A DNA stretch of 64,000 nt. It comes from Pohlia nutans (Eukaryota; Streptophyta; Bryopsida; Bryales; Mniaceae). Both the position numbers and the translations under genes were made by a program. Under the pieces are notes generated by a model. It was not told the origin of the DNA. It did no database searches and worked only from the letters and a program-made list of their open reading frames with translations. The DNA is taken from NCBI GenBank assembly GCA_022496805.1, contig CM040099.1, positions 16,456,531 through 16,520,530 of the forward strand, read 5' to 3'. Positions 34,336 through 44,957 of this stretch are shown piece by piece. Each line of letters starts with the position of its first letter. Position 1 is the stretch's first letter.

Positions 34336-36220
34336 TCACGGTGCTTGAGAACTCTGCAAAACTCTGTAGTACGCCGTGAGTATTGCTTGAGTGATGGTCG
34401 CTTGGTCAACTGGTGCCACATGTATCTCCGTTGACCAAGCCGGGCGACACAGAGACGACTGAGCAGGGTCATCTTCGTGACACCACTCTGTTATACAACA
34501 CTCCCCAGTCATATAGATGACGCTCTATAGTCATGTCAATGACTCTGTAGTTCAGTATAACTCTCTCTTGAAAGTCGTAGACCTTGACACCCAAATGCTG
34601 TGCACAAAACTGGTTTTCACAAGCTCGTTATCTGAGTAAAGAGGAGTGCACCAGTACTAGGGTATAATAACTGTCTCCACCTACTTGAAGAACCAAAATG
34701 TAAGCAAGTTGATGAACCAGCACACCTGATTTAACCATTCCTACACGCTAGATGATCTAAAAAGCACTATGAAAGATTAGTCCAAGAAAAGTTTCTTGTC
34801 AAATGGAAAAATGTGTCCTTGTTGCCGATTATGCTTCACAATATAAATAACACTGTCTACGTTGCCGGTGGAGCATGCAGGTAACCCTTTACTCTAACGT
34901 ACATGGTGGACGTCACATCTGTCATCAGTTGTGTTAACAAGACGAATTGACTTCCGACATCAAAGTGTATGCGATTGACAGGTTCCAGCTACACACCTCT
35001 TTGGCAATTTCACACCATACCACAAAATGTCTGCAGATTCCCGTAGTACTTCTGAGGTCCAGTATTGCTTGTATAGGTTCACATCATGGACATTTGTCAC
35101 CCGAATGTACATGTGTGGAAATCATAGACACATTTGCGAAGACTACAAATGTCTCAGATGCATAGTACTTCGTTGGGTTCGGAATCCTAACTGCAATTGT
35201 AGGCTTCCATCCCCTCGGGACGCGCTGTCTTTGGACGGCAGAATTAGAAAAAAACGCCTGGCATGTCGCCATGAGCCCAAATCTTCCGCCATATTCCCTC
35301 CAGAGTTCTGCTTCTGTGAACTTCCGGAGAAGACATACGATCAGATAGCACTGACATATATGAAAACCGCACTGCAAACTCCTCAGATGAAGGAAGTTGT
35401 AGTATTGAAGAAGAAGATGACAGCTCCGTGGAACAAGATAGTACACACTCCAATGCTACAAACGTACATTGTTTTAGAGACTTAAGGCGCATATAGTCAT
35501 TTCTTCGGGATAGGGCCACGTGTCGGTGATTCGTAGTAAAGCATAGAGCAGACAGTACTGAGTCATAAGTTCACAATGGTATTCTACATATTTACTAAGT
35601 ACAATTCATATCATATGAATGTTATATAGACCACTTCTGTGTAATTGCGCAAAAGGGGGGGTGTATGGAAGGAATGCAAGAATATGAACTTGGGTTGGTG
35701 GATAAGTTTTTCATTCACTTTTGCATTAGTAGGGATGCCTCAGGAATATCACTGATGTGTTACTTCTTCATCTATGGTTCTGTCTACTCATGTAGTGAAT
35801 GATTTCCATACGAAATAGTTTGGTACATCATGACTGCATAATTTAAATGAAATTAAAGTGACGATAGACATAGAAATAGCGACTCCCAGATCCAAACGTC
35901 GTGCATACCACCAATATTATTCAATCAATTCTTATATAAAACAAGAAAGGAAGCAAACAAAAAAATTCCTAAAATGACTTAGTGAAGTGATTTATGTGAC
36001 ACTTTGGGATTATATAACACTCTGGAGTCATCGTCATGACGCCATCTAGTCATGCACAGTACTCTGTAGCCTTGAATGACTCCCTACTGTAATTTTCCTA
36101 AGCTACAAGATATGCCTAAGATTACTGACTGCACCCTCCTTTAGAGTGTATAACTATAGTATTGTATATGCCTCAAAGCACCATGTCACCCTATGTCGTT
36201 GCTCGATTTTTTTCCGTAGG
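34336..36220. other. Intergenic region between the divergent TnpA-like and SET genes
   Basis: The two genes face away from each other, so this 1.9 kb should hold both promoters. Dispersed AGTCAT and GACTCTGTAG words cluster at 34490-34560 and 35995-36090. A 152-codon plus frame (35027-35485) and a 120-codon minus frame (35084-35446) overlap; neither shows a known domain, so neither is called. CGGTGGAGCATGCAGGTAAC at 34867 could be a splice site of an unrecognised exon. Confidence 0.4.
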
Positions 36221-37141
36221 ATGGAAGAAGGACAACAGGAGCGCTTGAATCATCTCCAATTATGGCAAGATGAAGAGATCCAAGCAGACTCCATGCGATT
36301 AACGAAGTACCCTTGCCCATGCATGGAATGTGCAGGAGGAAAAGTCCTCGACCGAGCGACGATTCGGAAGCATCTTCGCACTAGAAGAAGGGACCTAGTT
36401 TTCACAGCTTCAATATCGGTAAGTGATGAGACCTATGATTTCAACTGCGTACCCATTCCTTAGTAAGCAACGCGACGTGGTTCTACGTATAGTGATTTGG
36501 TATAAAAAAACATGTGTTAATGAATTATGTAGGCCCGATGGAGACCCTTAGTAAGAGCCGCAAGTTTGACATCGCTGACCAAGTTTCTAAGCCAACCACA
36601 ATCCTCCCAGAGCGCCAGACCCACGGCGACATCCGTGCGAATTTCTCGATTGCAGAAATGGCGGTCAGACGTGTATGATGGACAATGGTGCGACGAGCCC
36701 ATACCGAAGCTAACTCCATTCGTATTTTGGAAAAGGGAATGGCAAGTGAAAGTGTCTAAATACCGCTTCATGGGTTGGGGTCTCTTTGCAATGCAACCAG
36801 CCAAAGAAGGTGAGGAACTGCTTCCTTTTGTAGGAGCGCAGTACACGTCGGCAGAATTCAAAATTTTGAGCAAGGCACAATCCGGAATGAAATCGTATGT
36901 AATGCGCGCAGAGTCGGACCTGTATATCGACGGAGATGTAGAGAAAGGAAATGTCGCTGGATTCATTAATAGTTCCGCCGAGCGCTCCGAAATAGGCAAT
37001 GTGATGTGGGAGTATCGCATGCTGCCTAAACCGTGGAACCACGAGGAATGGGGATATGTAATTACTATAGCAACAAGGGACATTGTTGCCGGAGAAGAAC
37101 TCTATGCGCATTACCCTCTAAGTCCGAGTAGTGTACGGTAA
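36221..37141 (+). CDS. SET-domain protein with CACTA transposase-associated N-terminus, 268 aa
   Basis: Two exons, 36221-36418 and 36533-37141, join in phase 0 across a GTAAGT..GTAG intron. Residues 30-52 (YPCPCMECAGG..LDRATIRKHL) match the Cys-rich transposase-associated module that normally opens CACTA TNP2 proteins. Residues about 138-262 form a SET domain: G147-W-G149-LF, GNVAGFIN (205-212) with N222 in the equivalent of the NHS.C.PN block, then VAGEEL (251-256) and Y260 in AHY. SET proteins transfer methyl groups from S-adenosylmethionine to lysines, usually on histones. The NHS histidine is Ser here and no Cys-rich post-SET follows, so activity is uncertain. TNP2 exons begin 470 bp downstream; a donor near 37130 would let the SET exon splice onto TNP2 in frame, making SET an internal transposase exon. 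Confidence 0.75.
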
Positions 37142-37607
37142 ATGACTATATGCCCAAACGGCAGGAAGATAGTCTGAGACTGTCTCTGTAATATGTATAG
37201 TGTCTATCTTGAATTTTCCCAAAATGACTACAGACAGTCACTTCTTATCACTGCACTGTAAACTGTAAACGTATACTTATCGTCCAAAATGACTACAGAC
37301 AGTCTGTGCTTACCACTGTAATGTGACAACTGTTAGTCACGTTTTCCCAAAGTGACTACAGTTAGTCACTACTTAACACTGTAATAGAATGCCAGCTAGT
37401 CATATGTTGCGTATGATGTCTACGATGTGACCCTCAATGCAAACAAGACTAAAACTAAAACAACAAGACTAAAACAACATCGATACACTCCCCGGCGCAG
37501 GTGGATGCAATAACAAGGAGCGCTCTGAACTAGGAACTGCATGCATTATGTAGCTTATCATCAGACTTTGGAATGTGACATTGAATGTGTTGTCCTTGGA
37601 ACTGCAG
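37142..37607 (+). other. Spacer or intron before the first TNP2 exon
   Basis: Contains at least five copies of a word family around ATGACTACAGACAGTCA (37224-37395), similar to CACTA subterminal motifs but internal. It ends in a good acceptor, TGGAACTGCAG, at 37607. Confidence 0.5.
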
Positions 37608-38291
37608 GACGAGTACAGCCCCTTGAACTTGACCCTAGTGCACCAAGCAGTGGGCAAGGTAGTGAGCCCCCGTCCAGTCCTAGCATTGACGGCGAAGAAG
37701 CCGGGGAAGTAGATGTTTTACGCATGGTGGCAGAGTGCTTCAACAAATATGACAACGTGAACTTAGGGGGGAGCGATACCAACCCTTCCATGCATGACGG
37801 ATTTGATGTGGAGTTCAATGAAATGGCCCCGGTCTGGGACGATGCCTTCCCACCAAGTCACGACGAAGGTAGCGAAAACGGAATGGAGGACAATAACGAC
37901 CCTATGGAGTCAAGCGGGACAACGATGAACATCAAGGACCCTAGTGGTATAGTACTAGATGTCCTTTTAAGCGAAGCAAGGACTCCGCTTTATGCAGGGA
38001 GCTCATCCGATCGTCTCACCTCTATCCTCATAGTACTTAATTGTTGCACCACTTTTGGCGTATCCAACAGCTTTGTGGACGAATTGTTGAAGTTATTGCA
38101 CAAGTCAATATTGCCCAAGGGCAACACACTTCCGAAAACCTTCTACGAAGCGAAGTGTTTGTTGATGAAATTGGGGTTGTACTACAACACCATACATGCG
38201 TGTAGAGATGGGTGTTGTTTATTTTGAAAAGAATTGGAGGGTGCGACGGAGTGCCCTATATGCCACAAATCCCGGTACAACGACGCTAGCA
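37608..38291 (+). pseudogene. TNP2 transposase, 5' part (stop codon, then interrupted)
   Basis: The exon begins after TTGGAACTGCAG. It encodes an acidic stretch, then the N-terminal TNP2 block: TPLYAGSSSDRLTSILIVLN, VSNSFVDELLKLLHKSILP, LPKTFYEAKCLLMKLGL and IHACRDGCCLF. TNP2 relatives continue with W-K-E; here the W position is TGA (38225-38227), followed in frame by KELEGATECPICHKSRYNDAS, the expected zinc-knuckle-like C..C block. The sequence then enters the nested element at 38292. The reading resumes at about 54696. This gene piece normally encodes the catalytic transposase of CACTA elements; this copy cannot make it. Confidence 0.85.
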
Positions 38292-38385
38292 TGTGAGCCT
38301 AGAATGGTGAGCCTAAGAGCTGTGAGCAGGAACTTTGTGAGCCTAAGAGCTGTGAGCAGGAACTTTGTGAGCCTAGAGCATGAAA
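38292..38385. repeat. Left end of the nested element with 30-bp tandem repeat
   Basis: TGTGAGCCT starts the element. A 30-bp unit (TGAGCCTAAGAGCTGTGAGC plus AGGAACTTTG) occurs twice at 38308 and 38338, with a partial third copy. The opposite end (54635-54687) carries GGCTCAC and GGCTCTC words in inverted orientation. Confidence 0.7.
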
Positions 38386-38858
38386 TTTTCCAAATTTAGA
38401 ATATTTACTATTTATAGTAAAAAATGCGTCCTATTACCGTGAGACCCTATTACCGTGCTTTAGTTTTATTATGGATAAATTTCACTTTTTTCATGTTTAC
38501 TTCCCTGAAGGCGCATAAAATTCCGAAGAAAGTGTTTCATTTTACTTGCTTTGCTGATTTAGGGACCCTACGGAAACTTTTGTTTCTTGATCAAGCTTGA
38601 GTGCCATCAATTGGGTCTCGGGCTTGAGACCCATACCCACACCTAATGAGGTTGATCAAAGTTATATGGAGTATGGACGTTGCTGATCAGAACTTTTTTA
38701 TAATAAAACATTTTTTATTTTTTATTTTTTATTTTCCAGAGTCATAGCGTGACTTTAGAATGACTTCATGCATCATTACAAAATTCTACATGGCCCAAGC
38801 TCTAGGGTTGCCACGAGTCTACGTAGTAGGATATAATTCATATATCAACTTTCTAATT

Positions 38859-41800
38859 CTAAACTGCTGTTTTGATGATTTCAGCAGCTTCAAGAATCTT
38901 CTTTGTTTCGTCGAAGCTAAGGGTAGGGGCATGCATGAACTTGTCATTATCAAAGTCTAGTTTGCAAAAGAACCGAAATACGTAATAGATGTGCTTGCAA
39001 TTGACATAAGCACCACGCTTGCCAACACTTGAACCGTTCATGCTAACAAAGTGTGGGCAAGTGCACGATGGAAAGTTAGACAATGTGACGTTGTAAACTT
39101 TCTGATCTGGCTCCACTCCAGACTGCATTGTGATGACTGCACCAAGTCCAGGATATGGAATGATCTTCACCGCTTGGATAATAGCCTTGACGTTCCTTGC
39201 ACTCTCCCATTGGTTGCGATGGGCCTTACACGGAGCTTTAGGACTTCGCCGAACGGTCTTGCCGCCTCGGATAGAAGGAACTTTATCTGCATGAGCCGGT
39301 TGAGGATAATTCCAGACCACGGGTTCAAATATCTTGGAGGTCGTAAAGAGGCGACGAGGTGACATGGCGGTTTTAGCTTGCAATCGAAATCCTGCCTCTT
39401 CTAATTCCATAATTTCTGAAGCCAACGTACAAATGTTTGTTTGGGCTTGAACAGCGTGGCACTTGTTCTTCGCCTTGTGCGAAATTCTTGCAATGTGCCA
39501 CTCGTGAACGTTGCAGTCGGTTTCTTGCACGTGCGTGACGTGTGGCATTGGAGAAGTAACCTCAGGAATCGGTTGAAGTTGCACTCTTGCAGAAGCGGAT
39601 CTTGTTTGGACTCGAGGATGTGAGAAGTTTACTTTGTCTGGGCGATGCGAATCACCCTCCGATCCAATCGGGAGGTCGAGCTTCCTTTTCACCGATCCAA
39701 AGAGCTCCTTCCCTTCTAAATGAGGGACTCGTGTACAAACGTCCTCTGCTCCCGGCATTTCGCTAAGGGCTTGGGCAATCTTCTTTCCATCAAGCGATGC
39801 CATTGCCCGCTTAAGTTTCAGGTCATGCTTTGAGGGGCCCTTCCCAGAAGCGCCTCCACATAGATAAGAGCGGTAGTTTGTCATTTGCATAAAGGCACGG
39901 ATCCAATCGTCACAAGTAGCCACAAACAAGTCCGTGCCTCGTTTCCCAGACGCTTGAAGCCACTTATTGTGAACTGTCTCCGAGAGGTTGCAGGTCGGAA
40001 TCTCAGCAAGTTCGTCAGGGGTAAGATCCTGGAACACATTTCAACAAGGGCGAATGGTAAGTGAATGGGGACGAGATAGAATAGGGGTAAATAAGTGCAA
40101 ATGAAATGAGAGTTCAACATTAGTCTCACCGTCTCCATGAACCCTCCCCATTGGCGATAACGAAAGTGCCAAAATGCTAACCAATCTTCGAGTTCTCTAA
40201 TGGAATCTTCATCAGATGCACCAGATGAATACCACCAGGCCTTTAATTGCAAGTACATCTGATCTGCTTCTGCCATGGTTGTGGCATCTTTGTATTGCCG
40301 ACAAAGCCGAATATGCTGTGCTTGGAACGCCTTGGCAATGTGCTTCTCGGTATGCTTGTGCATGGAGGTAGCCCAATGGAAAAGGCACGTTCGTTCGTGG
40401 TCCACCATAGGAACTTTGGGGTCACCCGAACCATACACAATTCGTACAGCATTGAAATTGGCTTGCGCGCTGTCGCACATGAACCCTTTGAAATTTGGAT
40501 TGGGCACACCATTGTCCTTCATGACGTTATTCAAGCAATTCCAAAATATCATCTGGCCTTCCGTGCCCTCCGTTTGCATATCACACACTGCAATAGTCAT
40601 CACTTTGCAGTATTTTGAATCATATACATGGTATGCTAGAGTTGTCCACGGCTTCACCCTCTTCACGTGATCAAACATCACAAAGCAATGTTCGAGATCG
40701 CCTCCGGGTTGCATCCGTCGCACAAGATCAACGCCGCTGCCAGGACCGTCAACGAGCATTTTGAATAAGTATACTTTGTCTTTTCCTTGTCCAGGGAACA
40801 CGCTGTCGTGAATGAAGTCGATCTTTGCATGACTCTTCATGGTAAGAATTCGGTCTATCTCGCCAGCACCTTTCAGCTTATCGCGATATGTGGCAATGAT
40901 GTTGCGAACACTGGGGGAACTGAGGAGCTGGAATTTATCCATAACTTTTTCTAGAGCCTCTTCGCGGAGCATCTCCTTGGGGCCGTTCCCGTCGTGAATG
41001 AGGAACGTCTCCAAAAATTCTTTGCTTGCAGCCAGTGCAATGGCAGAGTTCTTTGCCGAAGGAGTCTTGGCCACCTCTTGAGCGATCAACTCCGCCACAG
41101 TCTCCAAAGTCTCCCTGCATTGTCCTTCAGCTACAGGGTGTTTGTGATTTCCTAAATGGATGCATGCTCGAGACATGTCGCCAGCGCTGACCACGTAATA
41201 GATACGAGCTGGGCAAAAATCAATGCAGGTAGGGGGCTTTTTGCAAACTTTGCAAACTAGAGAAGAATCAGCAGCGGGGTCTTGACATACACCAAAAGGA
41301 AGTGTAGTGGTTCCAGACCACTCCGTCTCGTTCACCTTTGAAGTCCTCGCAAAGTAATCACACTCCTTGTTCTTGCAAACCAAATGCCCTGCGCAACTAG
41401 ACCTTTTGAACTTCAAACCTAGGTTGTTGTGGATATTAGACGTCAATGTGCGACACCATGCGTGACCGTCATAGCGTTTGTCCATTCCCTCCATAGACAA
41501 ATTAGCACTTCCACGACAAGGTGGCAATTCAAACACGACGTTTCCATCGAACTTGGTGGGAAGGAATTTGACTTTGTGATACTCGATAGCATCAAAATCT
41601 ATTTGAGCTAATTCGTTACGACAACGTGGAACACTGGACAGCTTTCTAAGGCACTGCATCACGCTTAAACACTCTGAAGATACTGGAAATACTGGAGGAA
41701 GAGACCAAGATGACGAGGTAGGAGTATTGGCTGGAGTGCGAGTTCCAGAGGGAGTATTAGATGAAGAGGGAAATGAGACTAATTTACTTGGATGTTGACA

Positions 41801-42274
41801 TGCACGTGAGGTCGAGCGAGTATCTCCATCAGACTCTAAAGTCAAATCAATTAATGGTTCGACTGGCTCCTGCTTGACATTGCGAAGTTTGAACATGATG
41901 TCAGTCACAGAACGTCCTTGGTCTGAAGATTGATGACTATCCGCACGTGAAAGGGGAAGTTGAACAGTAGAACCATCTGACATGGGTGCAAGGATCTCAG
42001 TGGAGGCAGCTACTGTCTCTGGAGCTAAACCATACGCTCTATATTGCCCAGGATAGAGAAGCCAGTAGAAACCTTCCTTATCACTACACTTTGACTGCAA
42101 GACTGCCTCCTTGATGAATCCATAGTTGGCTAAGACCTCTTCTTCCAACATGATAGAAGACTCACAAAACCCAAAACGAATATGCAAGAGATGGGCAGGC
42201 ACTCGGACAAAACCTTCTTCACCAATCGGCACCTTCAAAGGGACATCGTGACCTGCAGCAAGGATGTTGGCCAT
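38859..42274 (-). CDS. Mutator-like DDE transposase with SWIM zinc finger, 1,104 aa
   Basis: Two exons: 42274-40130 (715 codons) and 40028-38859 (389 codons plus stop), joined in phase 0 over a 101-bp intron (ACG/GTGAGA..TTCCAG/GAT). No stop or frameshift. Order: N-terminal region with IDLTLESD; a Cys-rich block (CKNKECDYF, CKVCKKPPTC); the catalytic region with D535 in MFDHVKRVKPW and D601 in FMCDSAQANFNAVR, and the C..H motif TCLFHW (630 on); a WLAFWHFRYRQWGG block; and a SWIM finger CTCPHF..CKH (C1037, C1039, C1059, H1061). MULE transposases combine exactly this DDE core and SWIM finger and cut element ends. The nearest relatives I recall are a plant-specific branch with the CDSAQANFNAVR block. 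It is the best candidate for mobilising the nested element. Nuclear. Confidence 0.85.
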
Positions 42275-42843
42275 GGAAAGTAGGCAGTGGACTGATGTGA
42301 ATCTAATAGAACTAATATGCGTAATACCTAGAGGACAATATGAATGGGGAAGTGAGATGCAAATGAACCCAAATGCATTGAAGATATATACACCAGTACA
42401 GGGGAACTAGGAATCGCAATAATTCAAGGTACGACAAGGCTACATGGGTCTTTGACGGCGCTCTAGTCTAAACTTGACGCACGACCTGGCTGTCAAGGGG
42501 AAATGACAAATGCAAGGTGGAAAGACTGACGAGGCCTTTATTAGTGTACAATAAATAATTAGTACGTGATTGATTGGCATTGGTATATGCTGTGCAAATG
42601 TATTATTGGATAAGCGTTGATGTTTGTCATCCAAGACTAAACATGAAATGTGAAGTGTCATTGATAAACTTCATAATATGAGAATGACTTCATTATGACG
42701 GTAGTTCACAATTAATCATCTCGGAAGTAGTCTTTATTCCATACATCCATTGTTACACATACATGACTGGATGAAGGCACAATTCGTGCATATCCACATG
42801 AAACAATTATAACATGGATGCATATGACATTCCTCTGCACGGC

Positions 42844-43278
42844 CTAGTACTGTTCTATTGCGTCCCAAAAGGGAGGTTTTGCTTCATCGTCAAAAAACTC
42901 TTCTACTGCATCTGCGATCTCTTTTGGCACAATTCTTATGTCGTTGCACTCAATATTGCATGGGTCAGGAAGGCCGAGCATGTTGCAGACTTTATGACAC
43001 CACATAAGACGCCATACTAAGGGATGCCTTGGCTTGTCACCCCATATTCCGCAAGGAACATCGTATTGGTCAAGAATGTCTTTGTCCAGTAGAATGATTG
43101 CCATGTCAATTAACCGATTCTCACAGCTGGGAAACTCGGACATCCAAAGCTCAATCGCTCCTTGGACGGACTCGATAGGGTATGCCATTTGAACCTTGCG
43201 GCCATGCATGATGTACTGAGGAAAGTCATCGACATCACGACGCCATAATGGTCCCCATATCGCCTCGTTTGAATCCAT
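42844..43278 (-). CDS. Unknown 144-aa protein in the nested element
   Basis: The frame opens MDSNEAIWGPLWRRDVDDFP just after a good acceptor (ACGCGCAG near 43285), so it may be the last exon of a longer gene; upstream exons are not identified. The product is acidic and Trp-rich, with no signal peptide or membrane span. It contains RLIDMAIILLDKDILDQYDV and ends FFDDEAKPPFWDAIEQY. I do not recognise a domain. It is 570 bp upstream of the transposase on the same strand and could be a transposase accessory gene, by analogy with MuDR mudrB, but that is position-based inference only. Confidence 0.5.
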   Translation of the reverse strand: MDSNEAIWGPLWRRDVDDFPQYIMHGRKVQMAYPIESVQGAIELWMSEFPSCENRLIDMAIILLDKDILDQYDVPCGIWGDKPRHPLVWRLMWCHKVCNMLGLPDPCNIECNDIRIVPKEIADAVEEFFDDEAKPPFWDAIEQY

Positions 43279-43916
43279 GGGCGATCCCTGCGCGTATGAC
43301 AAGTACAAAACAAAGAACTCAAATGTATGCTTGAAATTCCACCACATGGTGTCATGTTATATAGTCGTTCACAGGTACCTAAGCCAAAATTATAACATGA
43401 TGCTTTCATCATGTCAGTTGTCATTCGTCACATCCATATTGGTAGGGTTAGACGCAGAAGTGGCTGCTAGCAATATATAATTGGCGTGCAAAGGAATATA
43501 GTATGATTAGAGGATTAGTAAATTGTGTTAGTCAGCAGTGGAGATATAATGGCCAGGATGTCTCACATGATCATAGTGAGGGCTCTGACAATGAGATTGG
43601 GTTTTATTGTGAAGTGAATGACGGCGCTCACAGACTTTATTATTGGAAATAGCCCATCAAAAGCTAACCCATTTATCATGCCTTGGTGTCAATGGATGAT
43701 AAAATTAATGTAAAACATTCAGTTTTGTTTGATGGTAGAAACTCGCGATTTCAAATTTTAAAAACGTTCATTACCTACTATTTGATGGTGTGCCTGGATT
43801 GGTATTTAAGAGCATATCTCCAAGCCTTGGCAAATTATATGAGATGGAGTTTCTCCATGTAATGGAGTATTGTCAGTACTATATGTCGTTTGGATATTTT
43901 CGCTTGTTCAAGTAGT

Positions 43917-44256
43917 TAAGTCGGCTTTCCCATATAGTGGCATCCCCATTAGTCAAATGCTCGACAAAAACTCTCATCTTCAGTCGGAGGGACCTAGTAT
44001 ACAAAAGAAGAAGAAGAAGAGAGGTCGATTAATGTTTTCAAGTAAACGGGCACTGGAGCGTTCAAAGATGAGGCCACCCAAACTAAAGTCTCAGGTGCAG
44101 GATGTTCACGCATGCATGGCCATGAGTATAGATTTTGGCGATGACGATGTAGCGGACTTGGGATGTTCTCAGAATATCATGTCATATAGCGATATGATAG
44201 ACCAGGGGGAATCACTGCAAGACATCACAAGCGATGAAGACGAGGCGTGGAAACAT
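43917..44256 (+). CDS. Possible exon, Lys-rich unknown protein
   Basis: An open frame lies between a possible acceptor (TTCAAGTAG near 43916) and a strong donor (AAACAT/GTAAGT at 44257). It encodes SAFPYSGIPISQMLDKN, then KKKKKRGRLMF, an NLS-like tract, and an acidic tail SDEDEAWKH. No family recognised. It could be an upstream exon of the methylase-like gene, an independent small gene, or chance; the donor is its best support. Confidence 0.3.
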
Positions 44257-44957
44257 GTAAGTAATACATTAGACAAGCTATATTCTGTGTGCATTTTGTA
44301 TTGATTAGTCATTAATCAAAACAAACTGGTCTCAAATGTGACTGTCACATGGGGATTAATTGGTCATACGTGTAAGTGGACTTTAAATGATGAGGTGGAC
44401 TCATCCAGTGATTGTGACGTTTGACATCTATTTTGATATGCGTTTAACGCCGTGGGAATAGCCTCGGCCCCGACGGCCGAGTGCTTAACTATGGCTTTGA
44501 TCTAAAATATAGACAAATGACGAGACATCAAATGTTATATCAACGACATCCCACTTGATATTCCCTCTGGAATGCTAATATTATATGTTTAGTGCAACTT
44601 CATTTTTGTGAAATTAGTGAAAATATTAGCTAGGGAAATTAGAGTAAAATTATCGAGGGAAATAAGTGTAAAATTAGGATAATTGAGTAAGGATTTTTTA
44701 AGACTAGCTGAGGCTAGTGAATTGCCATTTGCGAAAATTCTGTGGTACAGTAGCCTAGGTGTTGGGACTAGGGTTTCGAACGCATGAGTGCGGGTACTAA
44801 AGGCAGCAGGATTAGGGTTTGAGTACCACTTGTGAGCTCCCACGCACGGTGAGCCTTTGACGATGTGCTGCTCGAGCTTTCTCTTTGGATGCGGGTTGAC
44901 TGCGCTGGTTACTCATGAGTATCGTGTTGTGTACAGGGGAAATCAAGCAAATACGCG

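Noticed and set aside
35027..35485. 152-codon plus-strand frame (and 120-codon minus frame) between the TnpA-like and SET genes
   Set aside because: No domain, no clear splice context and two overlapping candidate frames; kept only as a note in the intergenic entry.
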